Assembly (NCBI RefSeq): GCF_032104385.1
Contig: NZ_DAMCHJ010000006.1
Location: 1-64,000, forward strand
Length of the DNA: 64,000 bases
Direction of reading: 5' to 3'
From: Tissierella sp032104385
GTDB lineage: Bacteria > Bacillota > Clostridia > Tissierellales > Tissierellaceae
The notes under the pieces are model-generated. The model was given only the letters and a program-made list of their open reading frames with translations, did not search any database and was not told the DNA's origin. Each line of letters opens with the position of its first letter. Position 1 is the first letter of the stretch. Position numbers and translations under genes: made by a program. Positions 17,138 through 24,909 of the stretch are shown here, one piece after another.

Positions 17138-18430
17138 TTGAGTATAATAGTAGATATCTATGCAAGAGAAGTATTGGATTCAAGGGGCAATCCTACTGTA
17201 GAGGTAGAAGTATGGACAGAAGATGGTGCATTCGGTAGAGCATTAGTTCCGTCAGGAGCTAGCACAGGAGCCTTTGAAGCTGTAGAATTGAGAGATGGAG
17301 ATAAGGAAAGATTTTTAGGTAAAGGTGTTATGAATGCAGTAAACAATGTTAACGATATAATAGCAGAAGAAGTAATAGGTATGGATGTGTTTGAACAAGG
17401 GGCAATAGATAAATTAATGATTAGATTAGATGGTACTTCTAATAAAGGCAAATTAGGTGCCAATGCAATCCTTGGAGTATCTTTAGCAGTAGCAAGGGCT
17501 GCAGCAGATGAACTAGGTATGCCTTTATACCAATATGTTGGTGGAGTTAATTCCAAAACATTACCAGTACCTATGATGAATATTCTAAATGGTGGAGAGC
17601 ATGCTGATAACAATGTAGATATTCAAGAATTCATGGTAATGCCTATAGGGGCTAAGAATTTTAAAGAAGCTCTTAGAATGGGAGCAGAAATATTCCATAG
17701 TCTAAAATCAGTTCTTAAATCCAATGGATTGAATACAGCAGTAGGAGATGAAGGTGGATTTGCACCAAATTTATCTAGCAATGAAGAAGCATTAAAGACT
17801 ATAGTAGAAGCTATAGAAAAAGCAGGATATAAACCAGGAGAAGAAATAATGCTAGCATTAGACGTAGCAGCATCAGAGATGTATGATGATGATAAAAAGG
17901 TTTATAATTTAGCAGGAGAAGGCAGAATTCTTACTGTAGAAGAAATGATAGACTATTATGAGGAATTAGTGAATAAATATCCTATTATATCCATTGAAGA
18001 TGGTTTGGCAGAAGATGATTGGGATGGATGGAAACTATTAACAGATAGATTAGGCAAAAAAGTTCAATTAGTAGGTGACGATTTATTTGTTACAAATACT
18101 GAAAGATTAAATAAAGGTATAGAATTAGGAATTTCAAATTCAGTATTAGTAAAGTTAAATCAAATAGGTACCTTAACTGAAACTTTAGATACAATAGAAA
18201 TGGCAAAAACCAATGGATATACAGCAGTTATATCCCATAGGTCAGGAGAAACTGAGGATACTACTATAGCAGATTTGGCAGTAGCAACAAATGCAGGACA
18301 AATAAAAACAGGAGCTCCTTCAAGAACTGATAGAGTAGCAAAATACAATCAATTACTTAGAATAGAAGATATGCTAGGTGAAGAAGCAGTTTATAAAGGA
18401 AAGAAGACATTTTATAATATAAAAAAATAG
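17138..18430 (+). CDS. eno: Enolase
   Basis: Dehydrates 2-phosphoglycerate to phosphoenolpyruvate. 430 residues. Motifs: YAREVLDSRGNPTVEVEVWT at the N-terminus, DEGGFAPNL, Mg ligands in LALDVAASE, ISIEDGLAEDDW and LVGDDLFVTN, and SHRSGETEDTTIADLAV. The start is TTG 17138, seven bases after AAAGGAGG; no ATG is near. A 118-base gap separates it from gpmI, but no clear promoter is visible there. In many Firmicutes eno is followed by secG; here the 19-kb cobalamin locus intervenes. Confidence 0.97.
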   Translation: MSIIVDIYAREVLDSRGNPTVEVEVWTEDGAFGRALVPSGASTGAFEAVELRDGDKERFLGKGVMNAVNNVNDIIAEEVIGMDVFEQGAIDKLMIRLDGTSNKGKLGANAILGVSLAVARAAADELGMPLYQYVGGVNSKTLPVPMMNILNGGEHADNNVDIQEFMVMPIGAKNFKEALRMGAEIFHSLKSVLKSNGLNTAVGDEGGFAPNLSSNEEALKTIVEAIEKAGYKPGEEIMLALDVAASEMYDDDKKVYNLAGEGRILTVEEMIDYYEELVNKYPIISIEDGLAEDDWDGWKLLTDRLGKKVQLVGDDLFVTNTERLNKGIELGISNSVLVKLNQIGTLTETLDTIEMAKTNGYTAVISHRSGETEDTTIADLAVATNAGQIKTGAPSRTDRVAKYNQLLRIEDMLGEEAVYKGKKTFYNIKK

Positions 18431-18440
18431 TATAGACATT

Positions 18441-18470
18441 AAAGGTTCCATAACATGTTATGGAGCCTTT
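18441..18470 (+). terminator. Hairpin downstream of eno
   Basis: AAAGGTTCCATAAC (18441-18454) pairs with GTTATGGAGCCTTT (18457-18470), one G-T pair. No T-run follows beyond the stem, so termination strength is uncertain. It is the only candidate end of the glycolytic operon. Confidence 0.6.
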
Positions 18471-18503
18471 AAACATATATGGATAAATTTGTATCAAAAG
18501 ATA

Positions 18504-18532
18504 TTGATTAAAGGAAAAATATGGTATATAAT
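18504..18532 (+). promoter_or_regulatory. Promoter of the cobalamin-uptake locus
   Basis: TTGATT (18504-18509) and TATAAT (18527-18532) are spaced by 17 bases, placing the start of transcription about 25 bases before the riboswitch. Confidence 0.8.
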
Positions 18533-18560
18533 GAAATTAATTCTGAAAATTGAATATAAA

Positions 18561-18755
18561 CTATTTAGGTTCTTTGTATAACAAGGATTAAAAGGGAATC
18601 GTGTGCAAATCACGAACGGTCCGGCCACTGTAAATGGAGAGCAATCTTTTAAAATGCCACTGGAAATATCTCTGGGAAGGTAAAAGAAAGCAATGACCCA
18701 TAAGTCAGGAGAACTGCCTAAGTAATATTTTCATTAGCCTTCCAGGATTGAGGCG
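18561..18755 (+). promoter_or_regulatory. Cobalamin riboswitch
   Basis: The aptamer core is recognisable. GGGAATCGTGTGCAAATCAC begins at 18594, followed by GGTCCGGCCACTGT at 18618-18631. GGGAAGG lies at 18674-18680, and the B12 box AAGTCAGGAGAACTGCC at 18702-18718. These match in order and spacing the conserved segments of AdoCbl-type riboswitches. Boundaries are approximate. The following terminator at 18797-18833 is the natural expression platform: cobalamin binding should stop transcription into the downstream transport genes. Confidence 0.93.
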
Positions 18756-18796
18756 AGATGTATCGACTGTATATTGGCATATAATTATACTTATAT

Positions 18797-18833
18797 AAAA
18801 TGTCTTAACCTCTGGAGGTTAAGACATTTTTTT
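18797..18833 (+). terminator. Riboswitch-controlled terminator
   Basis: AAAATGTCTTAACCTC (18797-18812) pairs with GAGGTTAAGACATTTT (18815-18830), then more T residues. It lies between the B12 aptamer and the first gene. Confidence 0.9.
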
Positions 18834-18871
18834 ATTTATATAATCTATATAGTTAAGAATAGAGGGATAAT

Positions 18872-19891
18872 ATGAAACTAAAAATCAAAAATATTTTTCT
18901 CTTATTATTACTGTCCGTAGCAATCATTTCAGTTAGTTTTCAAATCGTTGGAATCGTCAAAGATTATTTTTCTAGTAATAAGGCATTTGCAAAATCAAAT
19001 AGTTTGGATATTGAATATTGGATTGACCATAATTCAGAGGAAAATCTTGAAGAACAAGAAGCAGATTCTCTTTTAGCACAGTTAAGAAATCAAAAAAAAC
19101 AAGATAAGGATTTATCTCAAAAGGATTCTGAAGATACAGAATCAGATATAGATACTAAAGAAAGAGAAGAATCTACATGGAAAAAATTACTAGAGTCCAA
19201 GGGGAAAGATAAAAGAGTTACCCAAAATCCCATTATAGAGGAAACAAAAAAAGATAACCATAATAGTCAGAAGGAACGTGAAAAAGAGGAGTTAATAAAT
19301 GGGTTCCAAGAAGAGATAAATAAATCACGAGAAAATGCAAAAAAGAAATCTGAAGAAACAGAAAATAAAAAAGAAAAAGAAAATGAAGCTAATAAATCTG
19401 CTGAAGAAGAAAAAGTAAAAGCCATAGCAGAAGCTAAGAAAGCAAAGGAGAAAAAAGAAAGGGAAGAAAAAGAAAAGGATAAAAAGGATAATATAGTAAC
19501 TATGCATATTCGATGTGATACAGCAGTTGCAAAGGGCATGGCAGATGATCCCAAATGGCAGGGGATAGTTCCCCCTAGTGGAGTCATATTATCAACTACT
19601 AAGTTTAAGATAAAGGAAGGAGATACGGTTTTAGATGTACTTATAGCGGCAAAAGATCAATACAAGTTTCATATGAAATATAAAGGTAGCGGAGCCTCTG
19701 CCTATATAGAAGGTATAAATAATCTTTATGAATTTGATGGGGGTCGTTGGAGTGGGTGGATGTATTGTGTAAATAATTGGTATCCGAATTATGGAGCAGG
19801 AGTATATACACTTAAAGGCGGAGATGTTATTGAGTGGAATTACACATGTGATTTAGGAAAAGATTTAGGGCAAGATTGGCTAGGAAATTGA
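18872..19891 (+). CDS. Surface protein with C-terminal DUF4430 (transcobalamin beta-like) domain
   Basis: A 339-residue membrane-anchored or secreted protein. Residues about 5-30 form a signal/anchor helix. Residues about 45-205 are extremely Lys/Glu-rich, with coiled-coil character, probably a stalk through the cell wall. The C-terminal module (about 210-335) has the DUF4430 hallmarks YIEGINNLYEF, WSGWMYCVNNWYPNYGAG and WNYTCDLGKDLG. Pfam relates this domain to the beta domain of transcobalamin and intrinsic factor, which closes over the upper face of the bound corrinoid. It is the first gene after the B12 riboswitch. Cobalamin binding is an inference from family and context. Cys near both ends of the module could form a disulfide. 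Confidence 0.85.
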   Translation: MKLKIKNIFLLLLLSVAIISVSFQIVGIVKDYFSSNKAFAKSNSLDIEYWIDHNSEENLEEQEADSLLAQLRNQKKQDKDLSQKDSEDTESDIDTKEREESTWKKLLESKGKDKRVTQNPIIEETKKDNHNSQKEREKEELINGFQEEINKSRENAKKKSEETENKKEKENEANKSAEEEKVKAIAEAKKAKEKKEREEKEKDKKDNIVTMHIRCDTAVAKGMADDPKWQGIVPPSGVILSTTKFKIKEGDTVLDVLIAAKDQYKFHMKYKGSGASAYIEGINNLYEFDGGRWSGWMYCVNNWYPNYGAGVYTLKGGDVIEWNYTCDLGKDLGQDWLGN

Positions 19892-19910
19892 GACTAGAGG
19901 GTGAAATTAA

Positions 19911-20588
19911 TTGGGTGCATACATGGAATTAATAGATGTTCATAAGGAATTTATACTTGGGAATAACAAAATAAAAGCAGTAGATGGAGTAAGTTTATCA
20001 GTACATAAAGGTGAGAGATTAAGGATTTCAGGCAGATCTGGTTCTGGAAAATCTACACTTTTAAATTTAATGGCAGGACTTGAAAAAATCACTTTGGGAA
20101 AGATAATAATTGATGGGAGTCATTTAGAACAGTTAAATGAAAGAGATAGAATTAGGTATAGGAGAAAAAACATAGGATTTATATTTCAATCCTATAATCT
20201 TTTGCCACAATATACAGCATTGGAAAATGTTGCACTTCCTCTAATATTAAGGGGGATGGAACCAAAGGAAAGACTGGAAAAGGCAAGGGAAATTATGGAA
20301 CGTGTAGGTATATATTCTCATGCAAAGCATAAGCCAAATGAAATGTCAGGGGGACAGCAGCAAAGAGTAGGAATTGCACGAGCATTAGTTACTAATCCTA
20401 ATATAGTATTTGCAGATGAGCCTACAGGAAACTTAGATACAAGGACAAGTAAAGAAGTAATGGATTTGTTGATAAAATTTTTTATAAAAGAGGGAACAAC
20501 TTTTATATTAGTATCACATGATGAAATAGCAGCAGAATATACTACAAGAACCATATATTTAGAGGATGGTAAACTAATTAATTCATAG
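19911..20588 (+). CDS. ABC transporter ATP-binding protein (MacB/LolD type)
   Basis: 225 residues with Walker A SGRSGSGKSTL, Q-loop FQSYNLLPQYTALENVALPL, signature MSGGQQQRVGIARAL and Walker B IVFADEPTGNLD. The set is typical of mechanotransmission ABC ATPases that pair with FtsX-like permeases. The start is TTG 19911, seven bases after AGAGGGTG; ATG 19923 is an alternative. Its permease is almost certainly 22442-23752, with the exported protein 20609-22438 between them. In such complexes ATP hydrolysis drives work outside the membrane rather than classic transport. Its role in a cobalamin-controlled locus is unknown. Confidence 0.9.
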   Translation: MGAYMELIDVHKEFILGNNKIKAVDGVSLSVHKGERLRISGRSGSGKSTLLNLMAGLEKITLGKIIIDGSHLEQLNERDRIRYRRKNIGFIFQSYNLLPQYTALENVALPLILRGMEPKERLEKAREIMERVGIYSHAKHKPNEMSGGQQQRVGIARALVTNPNIVFADEPTGNLDTRTSKEVMDLLIKFFIKEGTTFILVSHDEIAAEYTTRTIYLEDGKLINS

Positions 20589-20608
20589 GTAGATGAGGGG
20601 GAAAATAA

Positions 20609-22438
20609 TTGAATCATAAAACAACTATGTTCTTAAGATTGACAATATCTCTAATAATCATATCATTCCTACTGATAGGAAGACTATCTGCCATTTATGC
20701 AACAGATACATCTAATACGCCAAATACAAATACAAAATCAAATATAGGACAAGATAAAATTGAAGTTAGTGATAAAAAGGCAATTGTATTGGCAGATACT
20801 GGGGCAAAAACAGTTAGTGGCAATCCAGGAGATAAAATACAAATAGAACTTCCATTAGCCATAAATAGAGAGTATATACCAAGTCTAAATTACATAATAA
20901 GAAATATAACTATAGAACCAGTAATACCAACAGAGAGATCAGAAATAGAGGATTGGCCCTTTGAAATTAAAAATGCAAGCTATATAAAACAAATAAAGGA
21001 TATGACTTACAACAGCAGAGCAGATGTTTTTTATGATTTTGAAATTTCTAAAACAGCACAGAAAGGAACTTATCCAATACCATTTTTAATAAATGCAACA
21101 ATATGGAGAAAAGATGATATAAATGGAACTCAAATAAAAGAGGATGTGGAATTTAAACTTATTACATATATAAAGGTAACTGATGATGGAAGCGAATCTA
21201 AAGTAACAAATCAGTTAGGAGCTTTGAGTATAGCTACTATTGATAAGGATGGTTCAATTATTCCAGCACCGGCAGGAGATGCAGGACAGAGGATAAAATT
21301 GAAACTTCCATTAATTAATAATGGAGGAACATTAACAGATATAAATATTACCCCTGTAATATCCAATTCACTGGAAGAATGGCCTTTTATAGTGGAGGTA
21401 ATTAACTATGGTAAAAAGCTTCCTAATATGGCTCATGGAGATGTAGTAAGTCTAGAATATGAATTTAAGATATCAGAGGAGGCTTCATCAGGAGCAAAAC
21501 CAATAAATTTTAGGGCAACATATAAAGAAAATGGAACACCAGAGGAAAGTCTTTTTTCTGCATATATTAATGTAGTTAAAGGAAAGCCAAAGGAGGATCC
21601 AAAGGAGTTGCCAGATTCTATTCCAAAATTAATGGTAATAGGGTATACTACGGAACCAGATATAATTTATTCAGGGGAATCCTTTGATTTAACTTTGGAA
21701 TTTAAAAATGCTTCAAAGAATAAAAGTATAGAAAATTGTCTTATATCTCTAACTTTAATTCAGGATGAATTAATGCCAGATTCAGGGAAAAGTGACAGTG
21801 CTTATATTGATTATCTGGGAGCTGGAAAAGTGGCAAGACGAACATTTAATTTAAAAGCATTGCCAACAGCTACAAATCCAACATCAACAATTGTAGTAAA
21901 TATGGATTATGAAACATCTAAAGTAAGTCCGGGTTCACAGGTTCAAGGCATAGTTTTAGAGATAAAACAAGAAGTAGATATATCTATAGAATCACCTACA
22001 ATATATGGAAACGAAAATAGAATAAATGAACCAATAGCTGTTACTATTCCAATAGTCAATAAAGGGAAAAGCAAGGTGTATAATCTCCAAATAGATATTG
22101 AAGGAGAAGAAATATCAATGATAGAAAAATTCTATGGTGGAGATTTGCTGCCTGGAGCTAAAAGCAGTGCTGATTTTCAGATTTTATGTCATAAAGCAGG
22201 TAAAATAGAAGGAAATTTTATTATCACATATGATGATATAGATGGAGTAGAAAATATACAAGAATTGCCTTTTAACATAGATATCAAAGATGAAGATTAT
22301 TTGGGGAACAAGGTCATTGAAGAAGAAATAAAACCAGAAAATGGACAGGCTAGTATTGTAGTAGTTAGTGGGGGAGTAGGATTATTGACAGCGATGGCAG
22401 GTGGAGCCTACTATTTTATGAAAAAGGGTAGGTGGTAA
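20609..22438 (+). CDS. Exported Ig-like/CARDB-type protein with C-terminal membrane anchor
   Basis: 609 residues: signal peptide (about 1-32), at least three beta-sandwich repeats, and a C-terminal transmembrane helix ending in Lys/Arg (about 582-605). The repeats resemble COG1361/CARDB (adhesion-like) domains: two alike segments carry IELPLAINRE and LKLPLINNGG, each followed by xEDWPFEI- or EEWPFIVEV-like strands and a KxxxxxxY/FDFEIS-type end. It is encoded between the ATPase and the FtsX-like permease, so it may be the extracellular partner of that complex. The start is TTG 20609 after GAGGGGGAA. I recognise no enzyme motif. Function unknown. Confidence 0.75.
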   Translation: MNHKTTMFLRLTISLIIISFLLIGRLSAIYATDTSNTPNTNTKSNIGQDKIEVSDKKAIVLADTGAKTVSGNPGDKIQIELPLAINREYIPSLNYIIRNITIEPVIPTERSEIEDWPFEIKNASYIKQIKDMTYNSRADVFYDFEISKTAQKGTYPIPFLINATIWRKDDINGTQIKEDVEFKLITYIKVTDDGSESKVTNQLGALSIATIDKDGSIIPAPAGDAGQRIKLKLPLINNGGTLTDINITPVISNSLEEWPFIVEVINYGKKLPNMAHGDVVSLEYEFKISEEASSGAKPINFRATYKENGTPEESLFSAYINVVKGKPKEDPKELPDSIPKLMVIGYTTEPDIIYSGESFDLTLEFKNASKNKSIENCLISLTLIQDELMPDSGKSDSAYIDYLGAGKVARRTFNLKALPTATNPTSTIVVNMDYETSKVSPGSQVQGIVLEIKQEVDISIESPTIYGNENRINEPIAVTIPIVNKGKSKVYNLQIDIEGEEISMIEKFYGGDLLPGAKSSADFQILCHKAGKIEGNFIITYDDIDGVENIQELPFNIDIKDEDYLGNKVIEEEIKPENGQASIVVVSGGVGLLTAMAGGAYYFMKKGRW

Positions 22439-22441
22439 TCC

Positions 22442-23752
22442 ATGAGGATAGCAGATTTTTTCTATATGGGATTTATAAATCTATGGAGAAGAAAGGTAAG
22501 GACTATTTTAACTGCCTTAGCTATGACAGTAGGGGTAGCATGTATAGTTGTATTGATATCTGTAGGAATAGGATATGATAAAACCTACAAAGAATCTATA
22601 GAAAAAATGGGAAGTCTGACCAAGATAGATGTCATGCCTCCACGTGAATCTAAGGGAAAAGTAGCCTTATTAAATGAAAAAGCAGTACAGTCATTTAATA
22701 AATTAGATGGAGTGGAGGCGGCAACACCAGTATTACAAGTAGTACCTTATTTAAAAAGTGGCAAATATATAGCACCTATTAAATTATATGGAATAGATAT
22801 GGATACTGCTTCTAGTTTTCAACTTATACCATTGGAGGGTGAACTTCCCTTAAAGGGTACAAGGGTGAGACCTGAAATAATGGTAACTGATGATGTGCAA
22901 GATTCCTTTGCAGACCCAGAAACTTGGGAAGTAATAGAGAATGAAAATATTAAAGAATTAGTAAATCCTATGAAATCCAATATCAGAATGGCATTTGATT
23001 ATGATACATTAATGGGTCAATATGAAGAAGGTAAAGATGGCAGAGCTATTCCTACAGGAATAAATTATCAAGCAATAGTAACAGGGATATGCACCAATCA
23101 AAATCACAACTATACTACATCAGGTTTCATAGAATATAAAAGATTAGAGGAGATAATGAAAGATAATAAAGAATATCTTCCTTCACCACCAGATGATGAT
23201 GAAAATGAATTATCTAAACTTCAAACATATCAAATGGTATGGGTGAAGGCAAAGGATACTGATTCAGCACAGGATGTAATAAATATAATTAGGGCAGCAG
23301 GATTTGAAACATATTCTCTAAACGACATGTTAGAGTCAGTAAAAAAACAATCAAGACAAATTCAAGGTATGCTTGCAGCAATAGGGGCAGTTGCCCTCTT
23401 AGTAGCAGGCATTGGTACAGCAAATACAATGATGATGGCAATAAATGAAAGAACTAAGGAAATAGGTATATTGAAAGTATTGGGAAGTGAATTGACTGAT
23501 ATATTGAAAATGTTTCTTGTGGAATCAGCAATTATTGGTGTAATAGGGGGGATAGCAGGTTTGTTAATGAGTTTTGGATTGAAAAATCTATTACCAGTGT
23601 TGCTTAGTGAAATGGAAGTACGCTCTATAATTCCTTTATGGCTGGCAGTAGGGGGAGTAGCCTTTGCAGGAATAGTTGCCGTACTTAGTGCATTAATTCC
23701 AGCTATAAAAGCAATGAGAATAAGTCCACAAGTAGCTATTAGGGCAGAATAA
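22442..23752 (+). CDS. MacB/FtsX-like ABC transporter permease
   Basis: 436 residues with the MacB topology: an N-terminal membrane helix (about 18-43, ILTALAMTVGVACIVVLISV), a large extracytoplasmic domain (about 45-300), then three C-terminal helices (about 310-430) containing the FtsX signature NTMMMAINERTKEIGILKVL. Start ATG 22442 lies three bases after the preceding stop, so it is co-translated with its exported partner. Together with 19911-20588 it forms a complete ABC unit. Family members export peptides or lipoproteins or perform mechanical work at the cell surface. No substrate is evident. Confidence 0.88.
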   Translation: MRIADFFYMGFINLWRRKVRTILTALAMTVGVACIVVLISVGIGYDKTYKESIEKMGSLTKIDVMPPRESKGKVALLNEKAVQSFNKLDGVEAATPVLQVVPYLKSGKYIAPIKLYGIDMDTASSFQLIPLEGELPLKGTRVRPEIMVTDDVQDSFADPETWEVIENENIKELVNPMKSNIRMAFDYDTLMGQYEEGKDGRAIPTGINYQAIVTGICTNQNHNYTTSGFIEYKRLEEIMKDNKEYLPSPPDDDENELSKLQTYQMVWVKAKDTDSAQDVINIIRAAGFETYSLNDMLESVKKQSRQIQGMLAAIGAVALLVAGIGTANTMMMAINERTKEIGILKVLGSELTDILKMFLVESAIIGVIGGIAGLLMSFGLKNLLPVLLSEMEVRSIIPLWLAVGGVAFAGIVAVLSALIPAIKAMRISPQVAIRAE

Positions 23753-23959
23753 ATATATATTTATTATATTTATATTTCATATTAAAGGGGATGGTTGCTA
23801 TGGTAAATTGATATAGTCATTTGATTAAATATGACTATAAATAAGATTTAATCATGGTAGCTAATAGCTATTGTTAGGAGAAGTTATCCTAACGGCAAGA
23901 GAAAAGTAAATAGAATAGGCTATTTACTAAAAAAACAAATTCTAAAAGGGGGCAAAAAT
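23753..23959 (+). promoter_or_regulatory. Structured 207-base leader inside the cobalamin locus
   Basis: This intergenic stretch contains several hairpins. 23812-23820 pairs with 23831-23839; 23858-23862 with 23866-23870; 23873-23879 (GTTAGGA) with 23887-23893 (TCCTAAC); and 23906-23913 (GTAAATAG) with 23920-23927 (CTATTTAC). GATTAAAT in the first loop (23823-23830) is also complementary to ATTTAATC at 23846-23853, allowing a pseudoknot or alternative fold. It does not match a riboswitch class I know. The DUF4430 gene follows, with GGGGG before its ATG. Confidence 0.45.
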
Positions 23960-24838
23960 ATGTTTAAGAGATTTGGGAAAAGCAGTAAGATTTTAAGTTT
24001 GATGTTAGCATTAATTATGGTATTTGGTTTGACAAGCACTGTACTTGCCACAGGGGAAGATCAAATAATTGTTGATACAAGTACACCAAGGGATTTTAGG
24101 ATAACTGCAGATGGTGCAGATACTAGTTACAAGGCAGTGACTATAAAACATGCAGAAGGTTCAGAGTGGCCAGATGATACTAAATATACAGCTTATTTAA
24201 ACTTTACTAATTCTTCAATAAATTTAGCTAATGTTAGTGTAAAGGTTAGATATGATTCAAAAACATATAGTCTAAAGGTTAATGATGCATTAGTAAATGG
24301 TTCAAATATAGAAAATGTAGATTTTAGTAAAGGGTATGTAAATTTTACATTAGTTAATATTTCAAATGGGAAAGAATATAAAAATTATCAAATTAATGCT
24401 GGTATAAAGGGAACAGATGTTAATTTAATGGTAATTTTCAATGTTAAAAATGCTACTAATTGGTTAAAAACTGCTTCAAAAGACCATAAAGATTATAAAA
24501 AGGTAGAAAATGCCTTAGAAGGATTTAGCAAGTCTCAAGCAATTACAATATCTGTAAAAGTAGGAGACACTGCAATGAATGCACTAATGAAAGCAGCTGA
24601 CCAGTTAGATTTAGAGCTTGATGGTGCAAGTCAAGGATATATTCGAGAAATAAATAGAAGAGGTTATTCAGGATTAAGGGAATTTGATATGACAAGTCAA
24701 TCAGGTTGGATGTATAAAATGAATGGAATAATGCCAAATGTTGGAGCTTCTCAGTATACAATCAGTAATAATGATGAATCAATGGAATGGGGATTTACAT
24801 TAAATTGGGGACAAGACTTAGGTGGAGCACCTTGGTAA
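23960..24838 (+). CDS. Secreted protein with DUF4430 (transcobalamin beta-like) domain
   Basis: 292 residues. Signal peptide (about 1-30, ending VLATGED), a beta-rich N-terminal domain (about 33-170; YTAYLNFTNSSINLANVSVK suggests an adhesion or cohesin-like sandwich), and a C-terminal DUF4430 module (about 190-292). The latter shows the diagnostic SQSGWMYKMNGIMPNVGAS and EWGFTLNWGQDLGG. Unlike the two other copies in the locus it lacks the paired cysteines and has an aromatic-rich tail. There is no lipobox and no membrane anchor, so it is probably released or bound to a partner such as the next protein. A role in corrinoid binding is inferred. Confidence 0.83.
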   Translation: MFKRFGKSSKILSLMLALIMVFGLTSTVLATGEDQIIVDTSTPRDFRITADGADTSYKAVTIKHAEGSEWPDDTKYTAYLNFTNSSINLANVSVKVRYDSKTYSLKVNDALVNGSNIENVDFSKGYVNFTLVNISNGKEYKNYQINAGIKGTDVNLMVIFNVKNATNWLKTASKDHKDYKKVENALEGFSKSQAITISVKVGDTAMNALMKAADQLDLELDGASQGYIREINRRGYSGLREFDMTSQSGWMYKMNGIMPNVGASQYTISNNDESMEWGFTLNWGQDLGGAPW

Positions 24839-24909
24839 AATAAAGTATTAGAATAAGGGGAATGAAGATTCATTCCCCTTATATACAGTAAGAAGGGAGA
24901 TAAGGAAGT

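Noticed and set aside
17158..17613. 151-codon minus-strand frame opposite enolase
   Set aside because: It is the antisense shadow of a certain enolase gene, with Ser/Pro/Thr-rich low-complexity translation.
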